A stretch of 28,190 nt of DNA from JAVWHX01 sp036639875 (GCA_036639875.1 JAVWHX010000029.1:1-28190), one strand, 5' to 3'. Shown: positions 7,827 through 15,739, numbered from the stretch's first letter. Made by a program: numbers and translations. The notes: a model not told the origin generated them from the sequence alone.

Positions 7827-9095
7827 CTAATCACACATAACTTTAATTATCTCTTTATCAGTTTCTCTCATTCCTTCTTTAGCTAATCGACCAATATTTT
7901 TGATTGTATTCTCTACTCCCTTACATACCAAGCCATCTCCACCTTTAAATTCAGAATGATTTTGATACATTGCATAACCTAATATTCCAGCATCAACACT
8001 TGCAGCAATTTTAGCGGCACATGAGGGTTTCGCTCCATCACATACAATCCCTGATACAATTGCAAGAGCATTCACTAAGGTATGTTCAATAGCACACAGA
8101 CTGCCATCATCTAAATAAGCAATTCCACACCCTGCCCCAACACCTGCACTAACAGCTCCACAAAAAGCAGATAATCTTCCTATTCCTGTTTTTTGATGAA
8201 TTGTACAAAGATTAGAAATAATCAAAGCACGATATAACTTATCTTGATCAAGTTGTTTTTCTTTAGCATAAACAATTACTGGAATAGAAGTAGTCATTCC
8301 TTGATTACCACTTCCAGAATTAATGACCACTGGTAATTCACAACCACTCATTCTGGCATCACTTCCAGCCGCAGCATAAGCTTTCACTTTAACCATAATA
8401 TCATCACCATAACTATTTAATAACACTCTCCCAATATTGGCACCATAATCATTGACTAATCCAATTTCTGCTATTTTTAAATTATAGTCAATTTGTCTTT
8501 GTAATATGTCTTTAACATCGTCAATTTTCACACAAGATGCAAATTCATAGATATCTTTAACACTTAATAGTTGACGATCTGCTAAACTATCATCTTTAGA
8601 GTTAACAACACCTGATTGATATATAACTTGATTATCTCTTTGTTCAAATATAATATTTGTATGGAAACCAGCTATTTCTACAATTGCTTCATGAGTCTTT
8701 CCAAAAATATGTATCTTAATATCTAAAACATATTCACTATCATAAGGTATAACTTTCATTGGAATACGATTCATAAAAGCACGCATTTCTGTTTTTTGTA
8801 TTGAATTAACTTCAGATATTACTTCTAATACTTTTGAACTATCACCAGCGACAATTCCAGCAGTAACACTAGCTTCAATACCCTTTAAACCATCTGTATT
8901 AGGAACAATAACACTCTTTACATTCTTAATAATATTACCACTTACATAAATATCTATTTTTGTTATTTCATCAGCTAATATTTCATAACATTTTCTAGCA
9001 CAGTAAGCAATTGCAATTGGTTCAGTACACCCCATTGCTGGCACTAATTCTTCTTTTAATATTTGGATATATGTTTGATATAATTTATCTTCCAT
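7827..9095 (-). CDS. cyuA: L-cysteine desulfidase / UPF0597 family protein
   Basis: This 422-residue protein has normal length for UPF0597 (E. coli CyuA/YhaM, archaeal L-cysteine desulfidase), cytosolic enzymes related to the L-serine dehydratase alpha subunit. Characterised members use a [4Fe-4S] cluster to split cysteine into pyruvate, ammonia and sulfide. The N-terminal GCTEP motif holds Cys23. The C-terminal half is Cys-rich, with Cys297, 312, 323, 334, 352 and 359 in segments such as CTIHQKTG and CDGAKPSC, suitable for cluster ligation. An AAGGAGGT site precedes the ATG. It leads a two-gene unit with the DUF885 peptidase, so peptide breakdown and cysteine catabolism may be linked. Serine as substrate cannot be excluded. 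Confidence 0.85.
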   Translation of the reverse strand: MEDKLYQTYIQILKEELVPAMGCTEPIAIAYCARKCYEILADEITKIDIYVSGNIIKNVKSVIVPNTDGLKGIEASVTAGIVAGDSSKVLEVISEVNSIQKTEMRAFMNRIPMKVIPYDSEYVLDIKIHIFGKTHEAIVEIAGFHTNIIFEQRDNQVIYQSGVVNSKDDSLADRQLLSVKDIYEFASCVKIDDVKDILQRQIDYNLKIAEIGLVNDYGANIGRVLLNSYGDDIMVKVKAYAAAGSDARMSGCELPVVINSGSGNQGMTTSIPVIVYAKEKQLDQDKLYRALIISNLCTIHQKTGIGRLSAFCGAVSAGVGAGCGIAYLDDGSLCAIEHTLVNALAIVSGIVCDGAKPSCAAKIAASVDAGILGYAMYQNHSEFKGGDGLVCKGVENTIKNIGRLAKEGMRETDKEIIKVMCD

Positions 9096-9132
9096 AATTA
9101 TACCTCCTTTATTTCTATATATGCTTTCGTTT

Positions 9133-9138
9133 ATTATA
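9133..9138 (-). promoter_or_regulatory. -10 element of the cyuA promoter
   Basis: A perfect TATAAT on the minus strand lies 38 bases upstream of the cyuA start. The matching -35 (TGTAAA region, complement of 9155-9160) is poor, which would suit an activator-dependent promoter. Confidence 0.5.
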
Positions 9139-9178
9139 TCAAATTAAAACAATATTTACATACTTTTCAAATAAAAGT

Positions 9179-9205
9179 ATAATGTTTCATTTATTGAAAC
9201 ATTAT
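9179..9205. promoter_or_regulatory. Perfect 11-base inverted repeat upstream of cyuA (operator candidate)
   Basis: ATAATGTTTCA (9179-9189) and TGAAACATTAT (9195-9205) are perfect mirror complements around a five-base TTTAT centre. The repeat lies upstream of the cyuA -10 and after the spoVAF terminator. It lacks a T-tract, so it is more like a regulator-binding site than a terminator. Confidence 0.5.
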
Positions 9206-9219
9206 GATGATCCCAATAT

Positions 9220-9244
9220 AAAAAAGGCATGTTTAGCCTTTTTT
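9220..9244 (-). terminator. Terminator of the spoVA operon, overlapping the spoVAF stop codon
   Basis: AAAAAAGGC (9220-9228) and GCCTTTTTT (9236-9244) form a 9-base stem with a T6 run on the minus strand. The spoVAF stop codon (9233-9235) is in the loop. Confidence 0.85.
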
Positions 9245-10504
9245 AGGAGTTCGGATTAGAAATTGTTTCATTCCTTTAAAACTAAAGGGAATAAGTGGAA
9301 ATAAATATGGCATTCCAAAAGGTTTTAAAGAGATAAGATAAGCAATTAAAATAACATTATAAATCACAAAACCATAAATATTAAAGAACATAATACTCAC
9401 AATCATAAATACCTTAACAAACTTATTTGTAAGTGATAATTCATAATTAGGAGTTGCAAAACCACCAATTGTACCAATTGCACAAAATAGCAATATTTCT
9501 TCTGAAAAGAAGCCTAGTTTAATAGCAAATTCTCCTAACAATAATGCTGCAATTAAACCCATTGCATTTGATAAGGATTCAGGAGTATGTACAGTTGCTA
9601 ATCTTAAAAACTCAATCGCCATTTCCATAATCAATATTTGAATAAAGAAACGATAATTCCAATCCATATAATGACTGGATAAAGCCCATATTGGAACCAG
9701 ATATACTGATAAAAATACTGCTGATAATCTTATCAAACGAATAAAAGTCCCAATAATAGGCATTTGACGATGTTCCTCAACATGTTCTAATATTTCAAAT
9801 AGCGTTGTTGGAATCATTAATACTGATGAAGATGTGTCACATATAATCGCAATATAACCATGTTGAACATGAGTTGCTACAATATCAGGTCTCTCACTAT
9901 ATCTTACTAATGGGTATGGATTATAGGCTTGATCTAACAATAACTCTTCAACCGCTCTATCACTCATAATCAAATCTTGTGCTTTGATATTTTTAATACG
10001 TTCAAGCACTTGATTTAAAACATGTTTATCTACTTTATCTTGCAAATAAACAACCGCTATATCCATTGGATTATAGGTCCCTATTTTTTGGATTGAAAAA
10101 CATAATTCAGGAGACTTAATACGTCTACGTATTAATCCTGTATTATTTAATATTGATTCATTAAAACCATCTTTTGAACCACGGACACTCTTTTCTGTTT
10201 CCGGTTCTTCAATGGAACGATTTGGATAACTCTTCGTATCCATTAAATATGTCGTTTCACCATCAAAGAGTGCACAATTTCCACCCATCAATGAATATTG
10301 GATTTTATCAATATCATTCGTATTCACAATATCAACATCACCCATATTCAAACAATTATCTAAATCTTTACCTTCGCTATTTTCTATTCCTTCTACTAAT
10401 CTAGATATCAATGCATCATTAGATAGACTTGCTAAAAAATACAAATGCAACATTCTACCCTTATAATTTAAAATACGGTGCTTTAAATCATATGAATCAT
10501 TCAT
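9233..10504 (-). CDS. spoVAF: SpoVAF, GerA-family spore membrane protein
   Basis: This 423-residue protein is related to the A subunits of nutrient germinant receptors. The soluble N-terminal part (about 1-235) carries EPETEKSVRGSKDGFNESI (about 99-117), diagnostic of GerA/SpoVAF proteins, and DIAVVYLQD. The C-terminal part has about five to six membrane helices (about 250-410). SpoVAF sits in the spore inner membrane and helps germination signals reach the SpoVA channel. It is shorter than the roughly 490 residues of B. subtilis SpoVAF, mostly at the N-terminus. It starts four bases inside the spoVAE end (ATGA overlap). No gerAB or gerAC gene follows, which argues for SpoVAF rather than a receptor subunit. 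Confidence 0.9.
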   Translation of the reverse strand: MNDSYDLKHRILNYKGRMLHLYFLASLSNDALISRLVEGIENSEGKDLDNCLNMGDVDIVNTNDIDKIQYSLMGGNCALFDGETTYLMDTKSYPNRSIEEPETEKSVRGSKDGFNESILNNTGLIRRRIKSPELCFSIQKIGTYNPMDIAVVYLQDKVDKHVLNQVLERIKNIKAQDLIMSDRAVEELLLDQAYNPYPLVRYSERPDIVATHVQHGYIAIICDTSSSVLMIPTTLFEILEHVEEHRQMPIIGTFIRLIRLSAVFLSVYLVPIWALSSHYMDWNYRFFIQILIMEMAIEFLRLATVHTPESLSNAMGLIAALLLGEFAIKLGFFSEEILLFCAIGTIGGFATPNYELSLTNKFVKVFMIVSIMFFNIYGFVIYNVILIAYLISLKPFGMPYLFPLIPFSFKGMKQFLIRTPKKG

Positions 10505-10851
10505 GATTTTGGTTTAAAAATAATAGCAACAAGGAATCCAAATAATATAGCAGCAGTTATACCAGCAGCAGTTAAACTAAACATTTCAATCGCAACACCA
10601 AAAATCCCAAACTTTTCAGTCCCTTCCATAGCAGCATGCATCAAAGAATGTCCAAAACTGGTAATTGGAATAAGTGCTCCAGCATGAAATATTTCAACAA
10701 ATTTATCATAAATATGAAACAAATCTAAAAATGATCCAATCACAACAAATAAACTTGTAATATGTCCTGGAGTTAACTTTGAGTTATCATAAATCATTTG
10801 AGCTAAAAAACAGACTAACCCACTAAATAGAAATGCCATTATATAATTCAT
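10501..10851 (-). CDS. spoVAE: SpoVAE (SpoVAEb-type) spore membrane channel protein
   Basis: This 116-residue protein has about three to four membrane helices and the SpoVA motifs GALIPITSFGHSLMHAAMEG (about 58-77) and GIFGV. It resembles SpoVAC in the same segment (FIPITGFANSMASSAL), since both belong to one family. SpoVAC and SpoVAE form the inner-membrane channel that takes up dipicolinic acid during sporulation and releases it in germination. It overlaps spoVAD upstream and spoVAF downstream by four bases each, so the operon is translationally coupled. Length matches the B. subtilis SpoVAEb polypeptide. Confidence 0.93.
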   Translation of the reverse strand: MNYIMAFLFSGLVCFLAQMIYDNSKLTPGHITSLFVVIGSFLDLFHIYDKFVEIFHAGALIPITSFGHSLMHAAMEGTEKFGIFGVAIEMFSLTAAGITAAILFGFLVAIIFKPKS

Positions 10852-11855
10852 TCAACGACCTCCAAACTTATTGCATGTGCAACACAAGGTATTGTATCTT
10901 TTTGAAATGTTAACATTGGTGACAACAATGCTCCCGTTGCAACAATTAAAACACGTTTATACTTCTTTTCTTTTAACATTGGATATAGATGTCCCATTGT
11001 AACAAGTCCACTACATGCACAACCACTACCACCTTGGAAAACTTCCTGTGTATTCACATCATATAACATACATCCACAATCATTATAATGAACAACATCT
11101 ATCTTATGTCTTTGTAACATTTCTTTTAAAATCTGATGACCATAAGTTGATAAGTCTCCAGTGACAACCAAATCATAATCTTGAAAAGAACGTTTTAGAT
11201 CTTGGAAATGAGTAAGGATTGTATCATATGCTGCTGGAGCCATAGCTCTACCCATATCATTAGGATCATTTTGAGAATAATCAATAACTTTTCCTAAAGT
11301 TAATGATTCTACTCTTACATCAGTAGGATGATTGGTAAATAGAGTCGCTATTGCTCCAGTCGCTGTAAAAGTTGTCGTATCTTTCTTTTGAATTCCATAT
11401 TCTACAGGAAAGCGATATTGTCTTTCAGCAGTTGCATTATGACTAGAAACCATTCCTACTACTTTATCTACAAAACCACCCTCTATTAATAATGCTGCCA
11501 TCGCTGATGATAAACAAAAACCTGAACAAGCACTATAAATACCAACAAATGGTCTAGGAAGCTCTCTTGCTAAATAATTAACTGTTGTGATTTGATTTAA
11601 CAAATCACCACCAATATATATATCAATATCTTTTGGTTTTAACTTTAACCTTTTTAAGCATATATCCAAAGAATCCCTTAGCATCTTTCTTTCAGCTTTC
11701 TCAAAAGAATCCTCACTACAATGATAATCACTATAACTCTTATCAAAACAATTTCCTAATGGACCTTGAAATTCCAAAGGACCACAAGTTGTTCCAGTCG
11801 AAGCAATATAAACATTCTCTAGTTTTACAGAACTACCCAAAAAGTGTGAAGACAT
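10848..11855 (-). CDS. spoVAD: SpoVAD, dipicolinic-acid-binding protein
   Basis: This 335-residue thiolase-fold protein is almost the length of B. subtilis SpoVAD (338). SpoVAD is a soluble protein on the outer face of the spore inner membrane that binds Ca-dipicolinic acid and acts as a plug for the SpoVA channel. SACSGF (about 108-113) aligns with the thiolase nucleophile region, and GRAMAPAAYDTI and GGSGCACSG are family blocks. The start is set by GGGGGTGAT, a good ribosome-binding site five bases before the ATG; this makes a 23-base overlap with spoVAC. Confidence 0.95.
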   Translation of the reverse strand: MSSHFLGSSVKLENVYIASTGTTCGPLEFQGPLGNCFDKSYSDYHCSEDSFEKAERKMLRDSLDICLKRLKLKPKDIDIYIGGDLLNQITTVNYLARELPRPFVGIYSACSGFCLSSAMAALLIEGGFVDKVVGMVSSHNATAERQYRFPVEYGIQKKDTTTFTATGAIATLFTNHPTDVRVESLTLGKVIDYSQNDPNDMGRAMAPAAYDTILTHFQDLKRSFQDYDLVVTGDLSTYGHQILKEMLQRHKIDVVHYNDCGCMLYDVNTQEVFQGGSGCACSGLVTMGHLYPMLKEKKYKRVLIVATGALLSPMLTFQKDTIPCVAHAISLEVVE

Positions 11856-12276
11856 AACGAATCACCCCCAAAAGCGATGCACTGACTATTCCATATGTAA
11901 TAACAGTTCCACCTAATTTAAACATATTACTTCCAATCCCAAACACAAGCCCTTCGCTCTTACTATCCAAAGCACTTGATGCCATACTATTCGCAAAGCC
12001 CGTAATCGGAATAAAAGTTCCTGCCCCTGCATGTTTCGCAATATTATCATAAATACCTAAACCCGTTAACAAACAAGCAAAAAAGACAAGTGTAATAATC
12101 ATCATCGGCGTTGCCTCTTTTTCACTACAATTATAGATATTCATAAATAACTCTAAAACACCTTGAGCAATGGCACCAATCACACCACCATATATAAAAG
12201 CATTCAAACCATTTTTCACTCTATGACCAGTTGGTTTCAATTCTTCAGCTAACTGATCATATTCTTTTCTATCCAT
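11833..12276 (-). CDS. spoVAC: SpoVAC, mechanosensitive spore membrane channel protein
   Basis: This 147-residue protein (B. subtilis SpoVAC is 150) has about four membrane helices after a charged N-terminus. The motif GAGTFIPITGFANSMASSALD (about 88-108) is the signature of the SpoVAC/SpoVAE family. SpoVAC forms the dipicolinic-acid-conducting pore and is mechanosensitive. It is the first gene of the operon, preceded by GAGGTGAT. SpoVAA and SpoVAB are absent, as in clostridial-type spoVACDE operons. A sigma-G promoter (GHATR, 18 bases, CATnnTA) is expected upstream, but I do not see a convincing match. Confidence 0.95.
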   Translation of the reverse strand: MDRKEYDQLAEELKPTGHRVKNGLNAFIYGGVIGAIAQGVLELFMNIYNCSEKEATPMMIITLVFFACLLTGLGIYDNIAKHAGAGTFIPITGFANSMASSALDSKSEGLVFGIGSNMFKLGGTVITYGIVSASLLGVIRYVFTLFG

Positions 12277-12322
12277 TTCTTATCACCTCTTAAATAGTCT
12301 TTACAATTTTTTCTATTTCAAA

Positions 12323-12355
12323 CAAAAAGGTTATATGAATGATTCCATATAACCT
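12323..12355 (-). terminator. Terminator overlapping the stop codon of the small membrane protein gene
   Basis: GGTTATATG (12329-12337) and CATATAACC (12346-12354) pair, and five T residues follow on the minus strand. It separates the membrane protein gene from the spoVA operon. Confidence 0.8.
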
Positions 12356-12824
12356 ATTGAGGTATAAAAATCGGTAAATCTGGTGGAAAAAAAGTAAATA
12401 GTGTAAACAAAATAATGAGACCAATATATAAAATCATTATAACTGTTTGATTAAATATTAGGTTATGCTTATAAACAATCATTGCACAATAATTTCCAAA
12501 TCCAATTGAAACCAACAATAAAATAATATCTAAAACCAAACTTTCTATACCTAATCCATAACGATAAAAATAATAAATCAAAACAATTGATGCAATAGCT
12601 ACAATAATCCCAAAAAATAGAGCTGTTAATGTTTTGTTATTGAATTGATGTCGATACCACAATACAATGAAACTCACAAACAACATAGGATACAAAGCCA
12701 ATTTAAGATGTTCAAAAATACTCTCATTAATAGGTGCAATCATTGCAGTTAAAAAACAAGGACATAAATCATAAAGAAAATGCATAAAACTTCCTAAGAT
12801 AAATTCTACAACTGTTAATATCAT
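12354..12824 (-). CDS. Small polytopic membrane protein (DUF6512-like)
   Basis: This 156-residue protein has about five hydrophobic helices: about 1-20, 44-58, 66-85, 93-113 and 126-146. After the first helix comes APINESIFEHLKLALYP (about 29-45), a conserved-looking NES-EHLK motif that I associate with DUF6512-type membrane proteins. The family function is unknown. The gene has its own terminator and an upstream hairpin, so it is probably monocistronic. GGTGAT precedes the ATG. Its place next to spoVA may be incidental. Confidence 0.65.
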   Translation of the reverse strand: MILTVVEFILGSFMHFLYDLCPCFLTAMIAPINESIFEHLKLALYPMLFVSFIVLWYRHQFNNKTLTALFFGIIVAIASIVLIYYFYRYGLGIESLVLDIILLLVSIGFGNYCAMIVYKHNLIFNQTVIMILYIGLIILFTLFTFFPPDLPIFIPQ

Positions 12825-12860
12825 TCTATCACCATTATTATTTATTCATTTTATATAAGA

Positions 12861-12887
12861 AAAAGAATCACTTTTTATGATTCTTTT
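12861..12887 (-). terminator. Second terminator-like hairpin downstream of the ECF gene
   Basis: AAAAGAATCA (12861-12870) and TGATTCTTTT (12878-12887) form a perfect 10-base stem with a TTTTTCTT tail on the minus strand. It lies after the main terminator at 12935-12957 and before the DUF6512-like gene. Confidence 0.5.
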
Positions 12888-12934
12888 ATTTTTACCCATA
12901 ATTTAATATAACATTCCCCTTAAAAATTATATAT

Positions 12935-12957
12935 AAAAAGATGAATGAGATTCATCT
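12935..12957 (-). terminator. Terminator of the ECF S-component gene, overlapping its stop codon
   Basis: AGATGAAT and ATTCATCT (12939-12946 with 12950-12957) pair around a three-base loop and lead into TTTTT on the minus strand. The stop codon starts inside the stem. Confidence 0.8.
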
Positions 12958-13771
12958 ATTTATCAATTCTTATTAATATTCTTTTGACTAATTTAATAAG
13001 TGTATAGCCAATAAATATCTCTATTGGTAAAATTGCACACTCTTTAATAACTCTAATACATAAAGATACAACAAAAGGTATCTTATACATAATATCTAAC
13101 CATAAAGGTGTTAAACATAATGTCACAATTATTTCTACTAAAGTGACACATAATATCCAAGTAGAAAACTCTTTAGCCTCATCTTGATGAATCCTTTTCT
13201 TTAAAACTTGAATCAAAACAATAAATATAATAGTTAAAGAAAGACATAAAACTATTAATGTTAATTTATCGTTTGAAGTTAATATATATAAAGAACTAGA
13301 AACACTGATTTGATCTAAATTATATATATATAATGATGCACCTATTCCAAGTACAAGTATCAAGCCAATAACAACATACTGAACAATTCTCTCACTTACC
13401 ATCTTAGCATGTTCTTTCACAAGGGATGGAATGACACTGACTAAAATTGTTCCTAATGTAAATCCCAAAAATGGGAAACCAGTTGGGACAAGTATTAAGC
13501 CAACAATATCACAACATAACCCTACTAAAAATGCATAACTCGGTGATAGTAAATATCCAGCAATCATTAATGGAATATACTCAAAACCAATTTTTAAACT
13601 TTCTGCTCCAAATAATGGAATCATAATTGCTAATCTTTTACAAATAGCTGTTAAAATAATAAAAATAGCTGCAATCACTAATTTCATTGTATTCCCTTTT
13701 TCAAAAGGATAAAACTTAAATACATAAAAACCTAAAGCAATAATCACAATACCTAAAATAATCTGTTCCAT
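12956..13771 (-). CDS. ECF transporter S component, folate family (FolT-like)
   Basis: This 271-residue membrane protein has about seven to eight helices. The core LKIGFEYIPLMIAGYLLSPS (about 60-79), followed by LCCDIVGLILVPTGFPFLGFT (about 85-105), is typical of folate-family ECF S components, which bind a vitamin in the membrane and pair with the shared EcfA1/A2/T module. That module is not in this window. An extra N-terminal helix (1-28) precedes MKLVIAAIF. The ATG at 13769-13771 lacks a clear ribosome-binding site, while the in-frame ATG at residue 29 follows AAAAAGGGA; either start is possible. A second half with more helices (about 125-265) makes it longer than minimal FolT (about 170-190). 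The ligand could be folate or another vitamin. Confidence 0.8.
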   Translation of the reverse strand: MEQIILGIVIIALGFYVFKFYPFEKGNTMKLVIAAIFIILTAICKRLAIMIPLFGAESLKIGFEYIPLMIAGYLLSPSYAFLVGLCCDIVGLILVPTGFPFLGFTLGTILVSVIPSLVKEHAKMVSERIVQYVVIGLILVLGIGASLYIYNLDQISVSSSLYILTSNDKLTLIVLCLSLTIIFIVLIQVLKKRIHQDEAKEFSTWILCVTLVEIIVTLCLTPLWLDIMYKIPFVVSLCIRVIKECAILPIEIFIGYTLIKLVKRILIRIDK

Positions 13772-13896
13772 AACACAATGCTACTTACCAGCAAATTTTT
13801 CCTGCTTCGTCCTCGTTTCTAGTCCACAGGCGTTAATTCCGATCAAAGACCGTACATGCTTTGCTACTTAGTGTAGACTCCTCCTTCTTATGATAT
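13772..13896 (-). promoter_or_regulatory. Structured 5' leader of the ECF S-component gene (unidentified riboswitch candidate)
   Basis: The region is clearly richer in G+C than its surroundings and carries paired elements on the minus strand. AGTCTACA and TGTGGACT (complements of 13872-13879 and 13821-13828) can form an 8-base closing stem. Inside is CGGTC-TTT-GATCG (13840-13852). A competing small hairpin, CTAC-GTAG, shares bases with the closing stem. TAAGTAGCA occurs twice, at both ends (complements of 13862-13870 and 13779-13787). I could not match it to the THF, TPP, preQ1, FMN or cobalamin consensus as I know them. Confidence 0.5.
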
Positions 13897-13903
13897 AAAA
13901 CAT

Positions 13904-13932
13904 ATGATAGACTTTTTTACATCATTTGACAA
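13904..13932 (-). promoter_or_regulatory. Sigma-A promoter of the ECF S-component transcript
   Basis: On the minus strand TTGTCA (complement of about 13927-13932) is followed after 17 bases by TATCAT (complement of about 13904-13909). The transcript would begin near 13897 and carry a leader of roughly 125 nucleotides. Confidence 0.6.
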
Positions 13933-13945
13933 TGTTTTCTATAAT

Positions 13946-13973
13946 AAAAATGAGATTTTTAGTAAAATCTCAT
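13946..13973 (-). terminator. Terminator of the phosphoesterase-dehydrogenase operon
   Basis: ATGAGATTTT and AAAATCTCAT (13950-13959 with 13964-13973) form a perfect stem with a four-base loop and a TTTTT tail on the minus strand. The stop codon of the membrane protein gene (13970-13972) lies in the stem. Confidence 0.8.
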
Positions 13974-14350
13974 AGATACATAAATTGATAGATTGCGATC
14001 ATTACTATAATAGCCATAACCAAATAATAAAGAACAGTTCTTATCTTTTTACTTTTTATATGAACGATAGGTTTTTTGATTATATTTTCCAACAAAATTG
14101 ATAGAGTTAAGAAAAACGCTCCAATGCCAAGCCATGTATTATCAACAAAATCTCTAACGCTATCTATAGTGATTGTATTTGTCCAAAAAGAACAACTAGC
14201 AATTGTCCAAACAGAAAATCCAAGGACAACAAAAACAAATATCTTTGTTGCTATAGAAACATCTTTAAAATCAAGCAGAAGATCATGACTATCAGATTTT
14301 GGACTCACGAATACAGACATTCCTATCAAAAGCATAATAATACCATCCAT
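13970..14350 (-). CDS. Four-helix membrane protein of unknown family
   Basis: I do not recognise this 126-residue protein. It has four predicted membrane helices (about 1-16, 32-56, 70-90 and 105-126) and short polar loops, one of them basic (KKPIVHIKSKK, about 92-102), suggesting a cytoplasmic loop. Its start codon overlaps the stop of the hydroxyacid dehydrogenase gene by one base, and a strong terminator covers its own stop, so it is the last gene of a three-gene operon. The tight coupling suggests a role connected with the two upstream proteins, but nothing in the sequence says what it is. Confidence 0.75.
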   Translation of the reverse strand: MDGIIMLLIGMSVFVSPKSDSHDLLLDFKDVSIATKIFVFVVLGFSVWTIASCSFWTNTITIDSVRDFVDNTWLGIGAFFLTLSILLENIIKKPIVHIKSKKIRTVLYYLVMAIIVMIAIYQFMYL

Positions 14351-15738
14351 TAATTCACTACATTTCTTTCTTCGTTATTAAGAAAAGCCATGATATTCTC
14401 ATAAACCTCATTAACTAATCTTTGTCTTGCTTCAATTGATCCCCAAGCAATATGAGGAGTTAAGATAACTTTACTCATATCTTGAATAGAATAAATAACA
14501 TCTTCTTCTTTTAATGGTTCATGTTCAAAGACATCTAAACCAACACCACTCAAATGTCCTTTATTTAAAACCTTAACCAAGGCAGTCTCTTCAATAATAC
14601 CTCCACGCCCAACATTAATCAAATAAGCATTATCCTTCATACTCTTTAATGCTTCTTCATTAAACAAATATTTTGTTTGTTCATTTAATGGAGCATGAAT
14701 AGTAATAATATCAGATGTTTTTAATAATGTATCAAAATCAACTTGTTGATAATCATTTGAATTATTTTGTCCACTCGTAGAATAATATTGAACATTTGCT
14801 CCCATAGCCTCAGCAATACTAGCAACCTTTTTACCAATATCACCTAACCCAACAATTCCCCAAGTCATTGAAGAAATATCATGGAAAACATAATCAAAGA
14901 ATGAAAATGATGAACATCTTGTATAGTCTTTAGATTTTACATAATGATCATATTGTTGATTCTTTTCAATTAAATGCATTAATAATGAAAGTGTATGTTG
15001 AGCAACTGTATCTGTTGAATATCCCTTAACATTACACACGCGAATTCCTTTTTCTTTACAATACTCTAAATCAACATTATTTGTTCCTGTCGCAAATAAA
15101 CAAATTAATTCTAATTGATCTAAACCATCTAATTCTTTTTCTGTTAATAAGTTTTTATTTGTAATGACAATATTTGCATCCTTAATAATCTCACGAACTT
15201 CATCTTGCATAACTTGAGGATAAAACTCAACTTGACCTAAAGCTTTTAACTTTGACAAATCCACATCTTGACCTACTGAATCACTTTGTAAAACAACAAT
15301 CTTTTTTATTGATTCTTGAAGAAGATTAAGAATGGCTTCCATGTCTAAAGATTGAACCATCTTTCCTAAACAAATTGCTTCATTTAAATCTATAATAGAA
15401 GAGGATTCTAAAACACCACTCATTGTTTGATTAATAATCTTAAAACTTAAAACTCTTTGAATCACTGACATCCCTAATGCTTTAGAAGTCATTGTTTTAT
15501 AGTTCTCAATAGATTCAACCATATCTTCAGCAAAATGACTATCATTTGCTTTACATGCTTGAATACATTCGTATAATGTATCACAAGTTAAAACCATATC
15601 TCTAAAATAATCATGATATAAAAATGGTAAAACAATATCATATAAATCCATTGGAACTGGTTGTCCATATCCTTTTGTAAAATTATAAATTAATGCTAAG
15701 CCTAATTCTTCATCTTTCATCTTATCTACTATCTTCAT
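14350..15738 (-). CDS. D-2-hydroxyacid dehydrogenase with an extra N-terminal helical domain
   Basis: Residues about 146-462 form a D-isomer-specific 2-hydroxyacid dehydrogenase, a cytosolic NAD(H)-dependent enzyme interconverting 2-oxo and D-2-hydroxy acids. The Rossmann motif GIVGLGDIG is at 294-302, with catalytic Arg378 in VGRGG, Glu407 in DVFEHEP and His429 in TPHIAW, so it looks active. Residues about 1-145 are extra: an alpha-helical stretch with ALIYNFTKGYG and LPFLYHDYFRDMV (16-49) that loosely resembles the middle component of three-component ABC (ABC-3C) systems. Typical family members have about 310-340 residues and lack it. The gene starts one base after the phosphoesterase gene and shares one base with the membrane protein gene. 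The substrate is unknown. Confidence 0.88.
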   Translation of the reverse strand: MKIVDKMKDEELGLALIYNFTKGYGQPVPMDLYDIVLPFLYHDYFRDMVLTCDTLYECIQACKANDSHFAEDMVESIENYKTMTSKALGMSVIQRVLSFKIINQTMSGVLESSSIIDLNEAICLGKMVQSLDMEAILNLLQESIKKIVVLQSDSVGQDVDLSKLKALGQVEFYPQVMQDEVREIIKDANIVITNKNLLTEKELDGLDQLELICLFATGTNNVDLEYCKEKGIRVCNVKGYSTDTVAQHTLSLLMHLIEKNQQYDHYVKSKDYTRCSSFSFFDYVFHDISSMTWGIVGLGDIGKKVASIAEAMGANVQYYSTSGQNNSNDYQQVDFDTLLKTSDIITIHAPLNEQTKYLFNEEALKSMKDNAYLINVGRGGIIEETALVKVLNKGHLSGVGLDVFEHEPLKEEDVIYSIQDMSKVILTPHIAWGSIEARQRLVNEVYENIMAFLNNEERNVVN

Positions 15739-15739
15739 T

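Noticed and set aside
11633..11857. Plus-strand open frame of 74 codons
   Set aside because: Antisense to spoVAD, low-complexity translation and no translation signals.
12277..12328. Sigma-G promoter for spoVAC
   Set aside because: GAAATA and CTATTTA are only loosely similar to the consensus, with poor spacing, so I do not call it.
13779..13870. 9-base direct repeat TGCTACTTA as a CRISPR or mobile-element signature
   Set aside because: Only two copies, no regular spacing and no transposase or Cas gene; it is better explained as part of the leader structure.
13772..13900. Tetrahydrofolate (folT) riboswitch
   Set aside because: The gene is folate-family, but the leader lacks the GGAGAGTAG opening, the matching CTCC closing strand and the CGTTAAGTG block in the right orientation, so I did not name it.
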